A stretch of 64,000 nt of DNA. It comes from Tetracentron sinense. Its lineage: Eukaryota; Streptophyta; Magnoliopsida; Trochodendrales; Trochodendraceae. The notes under the pieces were generated by a model. It had not been told where the DNA came from and made no database searches. It was given only the letters and a program-made list of their open reading frames with translations. This document shows, piece by piece, positions 24,493-36,419 of this stretch. The position numbers were made by a program, and so were the translations under genes. Position 1 is the stretch's first letter. Each line of letters opens with the position of its first letter. Where the stretch lies: NCBI GenBank assembly GCA_015143295.1, contig CM026565.1, forward strand, positions 31,504,052 to 31,568,051, in the 5' to 3' direction.

Positions 24493-24977
24493 TAATATAT
24501 TTTATAATCGGTCTGATATTTATCGATTCGGATATACCAATATCCATATTCATGTCCGACTATAAATAGATAATAAAATTACTATTTGAATTCGCTCGCG
24601 GAATACTTATCCACATACATCCCTAACTATTTGTTATATTAATGGACCAGGCTCGGCTTACATTTTGTAATTTTTGAATAGGCTTGGCTTGAACTTGACC
24701 CATTTATAAGAGGCTTTTGTGGTCCGCATTCAGCTAACTACACGGCCATGAGTTATCCGTATACTACTTTACGGAGATATTATCCATAATAAGAAAATCG
24801 AGTTTTTGATGGAAAAATTTAGGTTTTCCTTCATGATCACGAACAACACCACTGCATCCTGATCTGGTGAGTTCCATGAGCTGATTATCTACTTTGTTAT
24901 TAGGTGGTCCCATTTGTCGGCCCAACATACATTTCTCATAACTATTTTTTTTTTTTTAGGACTTTGCTACTGAGACC

Positions 24978-25044
24978 TAAGAGCACGGGATTTCAAGTGG
25001 GGCCATTTCACATGGTAGGCCCCACCTGAAATCCCGTGCTCTTA
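24978..25044. repeat. Near-perfect 27-bp inverted repeat
   Basis: TAAGAGCACGGGATTTCAAG and its continuation pair with the reverse complement on the right at 26 of 27 positions around a 13-bp spacer. It would extrude as a strong hairpin. It is probably the core of a small foldback element: the flanks carry GAGACC/GGTCTC words like those of the MITE at 60.7 kb. Confidence 0.85.
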
Positions 25045-25348
25045 GAGCACAGTCTCGGTGGTCTCGGCTCTAAGGGGGTCTAGAAGCTTTATCCTTTTTT
25101 TTAGTACTACATTTTTCTAGGTCGGAGCATAGAGTCGATGCTTTTGGGCTGGATGATGTATGTACTAGAAGGGCCCACAATTTATGGGCATGAGCCCAAG
25201 CTACCCCGGACCTAGCCCTCCATAAATGTCTAAGCCTGATTAGAAACTGTAAATTTGGTTTATAATTTCATCTATAGTTTGGGCTGGGATGATGTGGGCA
25301 TGAAGTCAAGCTACCCCTGCAATTGATATCTTTAAGCCTGATTAGAGC

Positions 25349-26135
25349 TAGGTGTGTCAATGGACAGGGCTGGCCTGGCCCAGTTAAAGCCCGACTCAAG
25401 CTTGTTTATGAGGCTTGTTTAATGATTGGACAGGGCTTGGGCCTAGAGCTAAGTATCCGTCGGGCCTGGTGAGTGACTTCTAATTGGGCCAGCCCAGTCC
25501 GGCATGTTTAATATAATATAAATTAATTATATATTTGTTTTTTTAATTAAATACTAATATACTACTAAAATAAGCTTGGTATGAAATATTGTCATAATGA
25601 ACTGGGGTTTAATTTCTTGTAATTTGTTTTGGCTTATGCTCTTAGTTACGCTAAAAAAAATGGGGTTGGGACTAACACATTCATTAGTTACTGTGAGGCA
25701 AGTTTGATTAAGGAATTTCGCTCAAAAATTCATTCTTTTTTCATTTATCTCCTTTCATTTTTTATAGGGTTTAATTTCAATCCCAAATCCACACAACAGG
25801 TGCCAGCCCTGGAGCAAGAGTGCTAGTATTAGAAAGGAATTTCCCATTAACAGGAGAAGGTCTAGTATTCAAATGAAAAAATATTCTAGGGTCGCTCAAC
25901 CCCGTATAAGTCTCGATTATAATACTTGTAGGCCTGCCCAAACCCATTATAAATAGTCCGCCCATAAAAACTTGTAGGCCTGCCCAAGCCTGTTAAAATT
26001 GACCCATCCAAGCCTGTAAAATCCAGAGCCAGGCCCAGCCCGATTAATAATTGGGCGGGCTTGAGCCTACCTTTAAGCTTCCTTATTAAACAGGCCAGCC
26101 CAAACCCTACCTAGCCCGGTCCGTTAACACCCCTA
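25349..26135. mobile_element. hAT-type MITE (TAGGxxTGTCAA family)
   Basis: Begins TAGGTGTGTCAATGGAC and ends GTCCGTTAACACCCCTA. Flanks ATTAGAGC and TATAGAGC agree at six of eight positions. The 787-bp interior is rich in GGGCCTGG/CCAGCCC words and contains a less repetitive AT-rich centre (about 25540-25850) with no recognisable gene. Confidence 0.72.
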
Positions 26136-27029
26136 TATAGAGCAGTGTTTTAAAACCGGACTGGCACAGCGGGCGTTTGACTCGGGAACCGGGCTGAATC
26201 ACATGCTTAGTTCAACCATCACGTGCACATGCATGTTCTCAAATCCCACACGAACGGGTATAAATTGTTTGCTGGAGATCAGTGGGCAACCTCTGGTGTT
26301 CACCATGAAAAGCCCAATATATATATATATATATGAAAAAAGAATGTATACTTTCTGTTAAACTGAAACAGTAAACAACCAAAACCAAGGGAGAGAATAA
26401 GAAGGAATGTGATAATTTATTTATTTTTTGGTCTCAAACTATAATTATAATCCACTTTATTGAAAACAAAAATCAACTATTTACATGTATTGCCTGGTTT
26501 AGACCAGATTTGATCTACTTACACCAGCAGAAATTCTCTCATGCAGATATTGTCTGCTTTTATACAAGGCCAACTTGGCTAGAACATGGGCTCCCTTATT
26601 CTTATCCAAGGAATGTGATGGTATGACTAGGGTCCAAGGATTAAGGCCTTGGACACTAATACGTTGGGGGCATTTTTTTTTCTTTAATGGATTACTACCA
26701 ATAATGAAGGCAAAGTCTTTAGCAGCAAATCGAATGAAAAGGGGAATCCAATGGATTCCCATTGAAGTCGAAGACCTTGTTCCTTGGATATCATGACCTG
26801 AATGAGAAACCAAATCCTTCACAAACGGATAATGTGGTAATTGTAGATAAGACTGTGATGATCATTAGGGCTGTCAATTCAACCCTAGGACTTTTTTTCA
26901 TCCAAAAATAAATGAGGGCCATATGAGGCCCAATATCTTAAGGCCCTACTAACTGAGCCAGGTTAGGACTTTGCCCGGCCAGACCCTCTACATCCGCTTA
27001 TATACCTATATAATATATATTATCATATA
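26136..27029. other. Intergenic with repeat fragments
   Basis: Contains a short (AT)n run at about 26318-26334, a possible retroelement remnant at 26499-26822, and a partial TAGGGCTGTCAA-type end at about 26869. No functional gene is visible. Confidence 0.4.
26499..26822 (-). pseudogene. Possible remnant of a retroelement RNase H region
   Basis: The minus-strand frame contains MGIHWIPLFIR and, further on, DKNKGAHVLAKLALYKSRQ, reminiscent of the 'N..AH.LAK.AL' end of RNase H domains in plant LINE-type elements. The two pieces are separated by unrelated sequence, and no catalytic residues can be placed. It could be chance; I call it weakly. Confidence 0.25.
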
Positions 27030-27726
27030 CATACTGTAAAGGGAAATTTTCGGGCTAACGGTACCTGTCATGAGCTGCATGGTTCAGGTCCTGTACACTC
27101 GTCTGCATGCATATGTCATCTGTATCCTTGTCGTATGACACGCTCTTCAAAGGAGTTGACGTTATCTACGGAATCATCCAAGGTTCAACTCGGGTTCGTC
27201 TTCGGTTCATCACGTGTTCGTCCTCAGTTCAACCCATTTTCGTCCTCCGCAAGGTGGGCGGTTGTCCAACCTGTCATAGACACTCCGACGAGCAAGTCAA
27301 TATAGAGCATAGGCATATGAGCATTAGAATATAGAGATACTTACCATATGGTTGTCGATCGTTTGGTAGAGCGCAGTCGGATGTCGGATGTCGGATGTCA
27401 GAGGTCTATACATGTCGGGAAAACTGTGCATTACAAGAATCTAACATGATCGCAGAGGACGGAGGTCGAAAATGACCAGCCCGGATGCACTATGCAAGTA
27501 TACCGGTGAAAGCATTATGTATGTGTACATATTGAGCATATCGCATGGGTGTTAGTTGAAGATAAGTTCGTGCTCGACAGGGTAGGTCAAGTGCTCTCAG
27601 GGCGAATACAGGCATGGCAAGGCGGATTGAGTACATTTAAGGCGAGTACGGGCATGACATGATGGGTACGTGCTCAGTTAATAAATGTTCAATCAATATG
27701 TGCTCGATTAATACGTGCTCGGTTAG

Positions 27727-27975
27727 TACGGGAATGAGTGTATTCATACAAGAGTGTACTCAGGCAAGTCAGGATTGAGTGTACTCGTACAAAAGTGTAC
27801 TCGGGCAGGTCATGGGTGAGTGTACTCGTATAAGAGTGTACTCGGGGGGTGAGTGTACTCGTATAAGGGTATACTCGAGCAAGTCAGGGGTGAGTGTACT
27901 CGGGCTGGTTGGGATTGAGTGTACTCGGACAGACCGGGGTAAGTGTACTCATACAAGAGTATACTCGGGCAGGCT
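27727..27975. repeat. Tandem repeat of GAGTGTACTCG units
   Basis: The word GAGTGTACTCG/GAGTGTACTCATACAAG recurs about every 25-60 bp, in higher-order units with GGGCAGGTC-type spacers. It lies inside the solo LTR. Confidence 0.85.
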
Positions 27976-28002
27976 GGGGTGAGTGATCAAATTCGTTATC
28001 GT

Positions 28003-28060
28003 GCAGGTGGTCGTGTATGTGACCATGCAGGTGGTCATGTATGTGACCGTGCAGGTGGTC
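28003..28060. repeat. Short tandem repeat, 24-bp unit
   Basis: GCAGGTGGTCATGTATGTGACC and variants repeat two to three times in direct succession inside the solo LTR. Confidence 0.85.
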
Positions 28061-28483
28061 ATATGGCATTGACATATCATCAAACATATAAGCATAATGC
28101 ACCAGGGTATAGGGATACCTGCCAAACGATGTGGCATATTGTGTGATGGTCAGGCGATCAGATGGTGAAGATTCACCGGGATGACATCAATCATTGGCGG
28201 ATATCCGTCAGTTGGATTGAGTGAATGTTCGGACAGCCCTTCGGGATCAGGGTTCACAAATCGAATGGCCAAGCCCCAAGTACCTTTCTTCTTCTTCTTC
28301 CCTGATTTTTCCCCTTGTTCAAGCATCCCCTTATTGTTTACTCTCTGCCCATATATATAGGCAGCCCCCTAGGAAGCTTCCTCCACATGTGTTAATAAAA
28401 TATCGTAAGAGATATTTATGGATGAATGGGTAAGTTGGTGGGGACTTCCCACTCTACACCAGCTACCAATTTTATCCCTTACA

Positions 28484-29460
28484 CATACATACATATTAAA
28501 CATTGATTTTAGTATATAAGATTGCATGAGTTTGAGCAATGACAAAACACATTTCCTGTCTTGAACCAAAAAAAAAAAAACACATTTCCCGTAACTAACA
28601 TTTTGTCTTATAGGAGTGGTAGGGGTGTGGCCTTCAGTGGAGGGAGGTCTTGGGGATCCAATCCCCGGGTACGAGTTGCAAGAGCTCCAATGCCCAAGCT
28701 AACCTCTGATCATTAGGTAAATGATGACGACACCAAAAAAAATAAAAAAATAAACAATTTTTTCTTATGGTGGACAACTCTGCATGGTTGGTTGTCTTGG
28801 ACATGTTGGCATCAAGTCAGGGAAATTGGTTTTTTTTAACATTCCAGAAACTGCTCGACTACCTGTTCTACTGCCAAATCATTTTTATAATGAAGTGACT
28901 AAATGAGTTTAAAGTGATGGAATTTCGCATGACTAGTCTCACATACCCCTCTAGAATCAAGTTGCGTCCCAGCGATAAGCACGAAGTTCTGGCTTAGCTT
29001 GGTCATACATGCCATTGGGTTTGTAGTCATTCTCAATATCATACCGTGAATGCCATAGCCAGAGACTGCTACGGCCGCAAAAACGTATAGAACCAAGAAG
29101 AAACACATAAACTACTGGAGTGGGAAACTCAACTAGAATATGTGGGTCTTGTGCAAGATTTCTTTCCCAGTGGAAGAAATTTGCCGGTTATGCCCTTGAG
29201 GTTGTCTTGTATTTCTTTTGACACCCTTAATCGTGGTTAAGATTCATCTACCCTTAGAGTTCAACCACCTATCCTTAGTTTTTAGAAATAAATAGTAATT
29301 TTTTTAAAACCCTGATTAAAATTCACTAACTCCTATGGTTAATTTTTTTTACCTATTTTTTTCTAAAATCCAAGGATAAGTTGGTGAACCCTAAGGGTGA
29401 GTGAATCTTAACCACAGTTAAGGAGTGTTAAAAGGGACATATGGCGACCTTAGTAGGATA
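28484..29460. other. Intergenic with SINE-like fragment and module copies
   Basis: Holds a tRNA-like fragment with A-rich tail at about 28612-28750 (B box-like GGGGATCCAATCCCC). A 69-aa minus-strand frame at 28899-29108 has a hydrophobic N-terminus (FFLVLYVFAAVAVSG) but no family I recognise. At 29225-29430 there are two inverted copies of the ACTCACCCTTAGGG-type module. No gene is supported. Confidence 0.4.
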
Positions 29461-29499
29461 ACCGGACTCCAAGGAATCCGGTTATAACCGTAGAGAATT

Positions 29500-29745
29500 T
29501 CAAGTGTACTATTTTAGATAGTTAGATGAGTAAGGGGTAATATGAGAACCAAGCAAAATATTCAATCAAGTTGTTTGTCTTATTTAATGATTATGATAAG
29601 GGTAGTTTGGGAATTATGAACAAATTCATCTACGTTTATTTCCGTACTCATAAAAAAACATTTTGTCATCTTATTAATTCCCCTCCTTTATTTTTATTTT
29701 ACTATTTTCTTTCATTTCCCGTGCATCGCACAGGGTGTTTGCTAG
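29500..29745 (+). mobile_element. Helitron 3' end with terminal hairpin
   Basis: The end CCCGTGCATCGCACAGGG folds into a hairpin and is followed by TGTTTGCTAG then T, matching the Helitron rule of a 3' hairpin, a CTRR terminus and insertion before T. The 5' TC end could not be fixed; the start given is approximate. The segment is noncoding, so a non-autonomous element. Confidence 0.6.
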
Positions 29746-29977
29746 TGTAGGAATTATACATATTAAAATACCTTTATTGCTTAATAATATTGTCATTAAC
29801 CTTTATCACTTTGATTCATACAATTAAGCTAATGGGTACTTTGCTAGAAATTAGAAGTTTATTATTAACATTGAATCAAAAATTTTATTTTTAGTTAATT
29901 GACTCATTCAATTAATGAAAAACTACATTTGTTTTGCATGTTAAACCATCTGATAACAAACCAACTTAACTTATATT

Positions 29978-31290
29978 AGAGAATAGAGAAGAGCATTGTA
30001 ATAAGGTGAATGAGATACACTATATCATTCAAGTGTATCTCATCACAATATTAGATTAGCATCAATCAAGGATAAAATATATTCGATTAGGTTGATTGAT
30101 TAGATTAGTGTCATGGTGATAACATCGCCAGTAGGCGGCATTTTTGCCTTCCACCGGGTCTCAACTTTTCTTAGTTTCGATTTTGTTACTTCACCATCTT
30201 TTAGTGCCTCGGAAAATGTGCCCGCAACTTCAAAGTATCTAATTTCATGATCATGCTTGAATACATACCTGGAGGTGACCCGAGAGCAGTTTCTCAAGCC
30301 TTTGTTAGCAGCTTTCCCATCTCACGTTCTCATGATCCACAGCCCCAACGACGTTTCTACTCTCCCGCCGCCCCCCACGCCCTTGCTTTCTATTGCCTCT
30401 TCAAGACAACTTGGTATTTCATGTTCATATACTTGCTTGGAAGAACCTTCTCGCCATCTCTCGAATCACAAAATAGATTTCGTTGGTATAGGGGTGCGCT
30501 ATCCGCTCACTAGATTCTAGGTCAGATTCGTGGATAATTCAGATAGCTCATTCCGATTTTGGATGGCTCGCCTACACACCAAACTTCCTACTCATCTTCC
30601 TATTGATCCCCTATCCTTGTGCCCATAGAGGAACACTTTCAGCCCCATAGAGGTTCCACATCTTTGGCCCATAGAGGTCAGTATACATGGCCCAAGAGGC
30701 CTGCATATTTGGCCCATAGAGGCCCATTTTTCACCTTTTAAAGGTTGATTTTCTTAGCCCATTGAGGCTCAAATCAGGCCCATTAAAGGCCTCTTCTTCA
30801 CTGTATGACAACAAATTCATGGGGTATTCAACTATGAAAGCATCAACTTTAGGCAACACACTCAAAGTAGCAAATGTCAAAAAGAGTAGGAGACTTATCC
30901 ATGAACAAGCAAGCATGAAGTGAAGATCTAAAAGTATAAAGGTGGATTTCTACTAGCGGCAAATACATGGAGATTTTTCAATCCTCATATGTTTGAGGGG
31001 GAATATTAGAGAATAAAGAAGAACATTGTAATAAGGTGAATGAGATACATTATATCATTCAAGTGTATCTCATCACAATATTATATTAACATCAATTAAG
31101 GGTATAATATATTCGATTAGGTGTGTTTAGATTAGGTTGATTTACTTTTCATAAAGTCTATCTTGTTATCTCTATTTAAACCCTATGTAGGATCATTGTA
31201 AATCATCCAATCTACTCAATAAATCAATTTCTCTTTATCTCTGTAAATTTCGTAATAAAGACCACGATATTAATCACAACATATACAGGG
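29978..31290 (+). mobile_element. Relic LTR element (direct repeats plus polypurine tract)
   Basis: A block of about 120 bp at 29980-30100 (ATTAGAGAATAGAGAAGAGC and on) recurs in direct orientation at 31005-31130. Immediately before the second copy is GTTTGAGGGGGAA, a polypurine tract as in copia-type elements. The interior has no recognisable gag or pol. It contains a degenerate series of GGCCCATAGAGG words at 30620-30790. I infer a decayed non-autonomous LTR element; target duplications are not visible. Confidence 0.5.
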
Positions 31291-33145
31291 AGGGAGGGAG
31301 AGAGGGAATCAATGTAATACTCCGGGCATCATCTCATCTGAGAAATGAGACATGAACCCATATTCCAGTTATCTATTTTTCTTAAATTGGATCTTAATTA
31401 GCTTGTTATTGTAATTGAAACAATGTCAGTCTAATGCTATAAAATAATTCTACATGAGGACTGGGGATTCATATCATATGATCAAATCTTGTGACAGACT
31501 GCTTCAATCTTCTGTTTTACATATGTAAGATGAAAAATACTATGCAAAAACCATCTAAACATTGCATCATATATAGAAACAATAACATTCACATCATATG
31601 ATTTAGCAAAGTTTTTATATTGAGTGCTAACCTAATGTAACCCTCATCTTTTATTAGCATTGGGAACAAATAATGCAATAAAGCATACCATTGATAGAGC
31701 TCTAACTATATAGGCGTTTAGACAGAGGTGGAGCCAAGTGGGGGTGAGGGGGGGCTACAGCCCCTCTGAATTTTTTAGGAAAATGAAAGTATATATACCA
31801 TATTATTAAATTTAAGAGGGCATATGCATGGGGCAAACTTTTGAAAAAAACATTAAATTTTATGTTATATTATTAATTTAAGAGAAAGAAACACTAAATT
31901 TATATTATATTATTTAATTTAAGAGAGCATAACCATGTGCAATAATTGTTCTCTACCTTTTATTAAAAAAAAAATTATTTACAAAAAGACGATGAAATGA
32001 TCCACAAATTTGGCCCTAAAAAATAATTGGGTGCTACACCCCAAAACCAAACACCCTTTTGACCAAGAATATTTTCGTATCTCTCTAATCATTCTTTACG
32101 AACCAATTAATAATAATTATTATCATTCAACCGTTGCTTGCCCCTACAAGAAAATCCTGGCTCCCCACAGCTGTCATAGCTTACATATATGTCTAAATAA
32201 ATGTGTACATACATAAATATGGCCTAGTTCATATATCCCGCGATGAAGATACTTGAATCTAATAGCTATAAATCACCGACCAGGTTGATTTTTGATATCT
32301 GAATCATATGTGGTTAATATTCACATAAGGCACAGAGAAGCTTCCCTTTGTGTACAATATACTATGATATTAAACTAGGGATCACAAGGAAGATTCTAAT
32401 ACAACTACATTATCCTAGAGCCAACAATATTCTTATTCCTAATTTCGTCATTTCTTCGCAACAAATTGAGTGACTGGCTATTCGTATCCCCATCCAGGAC
32501 GACTCGGGTTTGCCTCTCGGATGTGCATGACAGTCTATAGTAATGGATCAAGGGATTGCGCGCCCTAACTGTGTTGCCTGTCAATCCCGGGGGTGTAGCC
32601 CAGGGTCCGAAGGACAAACTGTAAACCCGAAAGTCTCGAAGATGATTCCTAGGATCTCATCAATATCGGTTGTAAGGGGTGGGGGTATTTTCTATGCAGC
32701 ACGTGGGACTAGTATGTATTGACAAGATACCCACGTTATATTAAAAAAAAAAAAAACCTGTGTTTGCTTTCAAAAATTATTATTATTAACCTAAGTTAAT
32801 TGCCAACTTATAGTAAATAAATAAACAAAAGAGAAAAACAAAACCATAAATGAATGGTCAACCACCGAATTTTCAAAAAAGATAAAATATTACTTAATCT
32901 TATTTACAACTAGTATAAGTGCTTAAAATATGTTATTTTTTTTTGGTCTCATTAAAATATTTTACGAGATGATTTATTAAGTACTTGGGACATGGAAACA
33001 AACGATAAAAAAAAAGACGCAAAATCCTACCATATTCTCGGTACGTTTTCTATAATACCACTTCAATGTTACATGTATAAGGACATACCGATGGTGCCGC
33101 CCAAGAAATGTTTAATGGCAATGTTTAAGATGTCATTATTTCTCA
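31291..33145. other. Intergenic, no gene recognised
   Basis: AT-rich sequence. At about 31730-31770 GGTGGAGCCAAGTGGGGG resembles the end of a transposable element, but no partner end was located. Poly(A) runs occur at 31964 and 32741. I see no gene. Confidence 0.35.
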
Positions 33146-33430
33146 CTAACGGGTGGCACGTGCGATGCACGTGAGAGCGAGGGGAAGGAGTTAACCAGAA
33201 GTTAAAATGGACAAGTGTTAACCCGTGGGTGGGATTGAACTCTCCCCGAGTTCAATCGCGATTGACTGTGATTCTATTCTTTAAATAGATAGATGAGGGT
33301 AGTTTGGGAATAAAAGTAAGACATTAAATTAAAGTTTTGTTTTATATAAGGGAAGTTTTGTTTTATATAAGGGTAGTTTAAGAATTTTAGAAAATTCAAG
33401 CTACTGCCTCTCCCATTATAATAGTAAAGA
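33146..33430 (-). mobile_element. Non-autonomous Helitron, both ends visible
   Basis: On the minus strand the element starts TCTTTACTATTATAATGG and ends with a hairpin CACGTGCATCGCACGTG followed by CCACCCGTTAG. It sits between A and T as Helitrons do. It is 285 bp and noncoding. The terminus TTAG departs by one base from the canonical CTRR. The hairpin matches that of the Helitron end at 29.7 kb. Confidence 0.75.
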
Positions 33431-34444
33431 TGTCCAATGGTTGGCATTGGTTGTTTATACAGATATCACATTAGAATTTTTAACTAATTTTCTAATTGTT
33501 TTTTTTAGAGGTGTCTAGTTAGTCCACCTGATTACAAGTTATAATCACTTTCATAGCAATTAAAGACACATGCCAAAAAATAAGTCCGATTGAAATTCTC
33601 TAGACCATCAAATTAGACGTTTCAAAATGAATGATTTCTATTGCCAAAATAGGTTCTAGTAAGTTGAGAGTTTGCTCACCTTATTGATGCTCGATATGAC
33701 CTACATAATTAAAGCAATTTTGGCCAATGGATTAATTGGATGGTTAAGATCCTATCCAAAGAAAGTTAACGCAAAAAAAAAAATCTGTATGAAAGTTCTG
33801 AATGATATGAGAGTATCGATCACCATCCGATCGTATTGTCGGCCTTGGATCTACTATATTCCAATTCTTTGCACGACTTGCCACTGGCCCATAATGATCA
33901 AAGTCGGAATCACGAACTTATATTATGTAATGAAGCAAATTCAATGAAACAAAAATTACAAGGTATTGAGGGAAGACAATAGTAATTATTTTTATTTTTA
34001 TTTTTATTTTTAATTTTATTTTATTTGTATAGAAGAAGTTCTTAGGCTTCCCCAAAGGGGTCGCTGGTTCTTTGGTATGACCTGTCCTTGTTAGGAGATT
34101 CCCTTAACCGCCCTTCTAAGGTTGACTAGCCTTTGTTTTTGTAGGACATACCCTACAAATTGTCATTCTCGTTTTGAAAATGAAGAAAAGGAAGGGTAGT
34201 GAAGCTGAAGTAAATGCAAGAGCCATCGTTTTTCGTTAACTACCTTTGTTCAAGGAGCTAGGACAGAAGCCCTTCTGTCATGGTCAATGATGTTTGACCC
34301 TAATACTACGCTCTAATAGTCAAAACAACATTTAATATTTCTAATTCCCATTTTAGCCTCTTCAAATTGTTCCTCCCAAACCGTCTTTCTGACCGCTAAG
34401 CTTCTCACTTTATTGGTACGGTATTACGGACCTTCTACTCCACA
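33431..34444. other. Intergenic, no gene recognised
   Basis: AT-rich flank between a Helitron and a solo LTR. A plus-strand 91-aa frame at 33672-33947 shows no recognisable motif. Confidence 0.35.
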
Positions 34445-35156
34445 AAAGTTGAAACGCCCCGAAATACCCCCTAAGAGTTTAGGGATATTTTAGGTGTCAC
34501 ACTACGTACCTATCAAACCATCCTGTAATGTACAAGATAAAATACAGTACTAACAACGATAATCAGAGCGCGGAAGGTAACATATATGCGGAAGCGTAAA
34601 CAAATTTTCATTTCTTCTAATGATCCAAAATAGTATTCCAAGTTAACATAAATACAAGACATGTCTAAGTCTAAGGTGGACAGGCCCACCTATCAAAATA
34701 TCAAAATACACAAGACCCTCTCATACTCTCCCCTCAACAGTAGTCAAGGTATGGCCCCACATCGAGCTTTCGGTCCGCCTGAGACTGTAATGGAATAGCC
34801 GGCTCTCTCTCCTCTATATACTCTTTCTCGACCCAAGGCTCCCGGTCGAGGGCTCCCTCAGTACCTGCCGACATGAAAGTACGGCTAAGCATGGAATACT
34901 CAGCGAGTACAAGCTACTAGCAGACCATAACAATAATAAAAACACACAATAGTAATATCATACAAGCAGTAATAGAAACATCACAAAAGAAACAGTATAA
35001 GGCATGATACAATACAAGCATCCTGACGTGTGTACATGAATACGAAAACGCCGATAAAACTCATGCTTGAAAACTCATGTCATGTCCCGGTATGTCTCGT
35101 AGAAATCATGTATGCGTGCATGCATGATCATCATCTTGTAAACCTCCATCTCGTAA

Positions 35157-35450
35157 CTTGTGAGCCAGAGGCTAGCACCCGAATGTCCCTGGGCTATCAA
35201 CCTCCTTGTTATGAAATGCATGGTTTTCTTGTGAGCCAGAGGTTAGTACCCGAATGTCCCTGGGCTACCAACCTCCTTGACAATAGGTGATTTTTATTAC
35301 TTGTTTAGTTTTCTTGTGAGCCAGAGGCTAGTACCCGAATGTCCCTGGGCTACCAACCTCCTTGACAATAGGTATTTTATGGGTTATCTTGTGAGCCAGA
35401 GGTTAGTACCCGAATCCTCCCTGAACTACCAACCTCCTTGACATGCAATA
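35157..35450. repeat. Four tandem copies of a 71-85-bp unit
   Basis: Units begin CTTGTGAGCCAGAGG at 35157, 35228, 35313 and 35398. They share a core of about 58 bp ending CCAACCTCCTTG. They lie inside solo LTR no. 1. Confidence 0.93.
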
Positions 35451-36419
35451 TTTTCTTGTTGTTTATTATATGCACATGCTCTTTAAATCTCGGTTCATGC
35501 TATCATGCGTGCTCGTGTACGTGTCCATAGTAACAATCATGATAATGGGAATAACCAAGATATGACATTACAATTCAATTCATGATATGAACATAGGTAA
35601 CATAAGTAGTTTGCATAACATTTGATCAATTTATCGTTTATAAGAACACATGCATAAAACTCATTTCCATATTCTTCCTTTAGATCATTTATTCATATTT
35701 TAGGCATTTTGTCAAACACAGCACATGCAATGTTTCTTAATGATTCATCGTGTTCTTTTTAGCGCATATCTTCCATCCAAACATCAAGGTAAGTTCATTA
35801 TTGGTAAAGTATCCATCCACCATTTCCATCACACACATCACACAACATACATCTCGACATCCAATCGCCACATCAACACCCACACACATCCATACCATTT
35901 TCTTATCTTATTTAGGTTCATTGGAGATGATACATTTCATATGGGAGGTAAACATAATAGCAAAAATCACATTTCATAAAGAAAACCTAGATTTATTGCT
36001 AGGGTAAGTTAGTAGGGTGTATTAACCTTAGATCAAGGCTTGATCCTTGGTAGAAACCTTGATTGAAGCTCCAACTTGAAAGAAGAACACCTTTGCTTGA
36101 AGGAGACTTGAGTTGGGGAAGAAACCCCTTTCAAAAACGTGCTTGGGTTGCTGCCCTAGCTTGGAGAATAGTTCACACACGAGCTTGAGCCTCGATTTTG
36201 AAGCAACTCGAGTTGGGGTGAGCTATGGTTCTTAAACCCCCTTTGATTTCCTTTTCAAAACCAAACCCTAGGTTAGAGCTTTCTCCTCTTCTCTCTCTAT
36301 CTCTCAAAATCCCTCAAATGTTGTAAGTGAGGCCTCAAAGGGTCGAGCAAACCCTTATGGGTAAGGGTTTAATACCCAAAAGACGAAAACGCCCTTACTG
36401 AAATTTTTACAAAAACGCG

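Larger units (their letters stand above)
27035..28483 (+). mobile_element. Solo LTR with 5-bp target duplication
   Basis: Starts TGTAAAGGGAAATTTTC and ends ACCAATTTTATCCCTTACA. It is flanked on both sides by CATAC (27030-27034 and 28484-28488), the 5-bp duplication left by LTR retrotransposon integration. A TATA-like CATATATATAGG near 28350 supports the plus orientation. No internal coding region is present, so the 1449 bp are best read as a solo LTR from recombination between two LTRs. Confidence 0.8.

Noticed and set aside
26499..26822. A functional protein of 107 aa
   Set aside because: At best a decayed retroelement fragment: only one short motif resembles RNase H tails and no catalytic residues are present. 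Kept as a low-confidence pseudogene.
27727..28060. Regularly spaced repeats that might suggest a CRISPR array
   Set aside because: Spacers are themselves repeated, units vary in length, there are no cas genes, and the locus is a plant LTR with a 5-bp target duplication.
28899..29108. 69-aa minus-strand frame with a hydrophobic N-terminus
   Set aside because: No recognisable family, no adjoining exon found and no promoter seen. Could be a relic exon, but I cannot support a gene.
30100..30520. Overlapping frames on both strands (65-88 codons) as a possible novel gene
   Set aside because: They lie between LTR-like direct repeats and show no domain. Reported only as unexplained content of the relic element.
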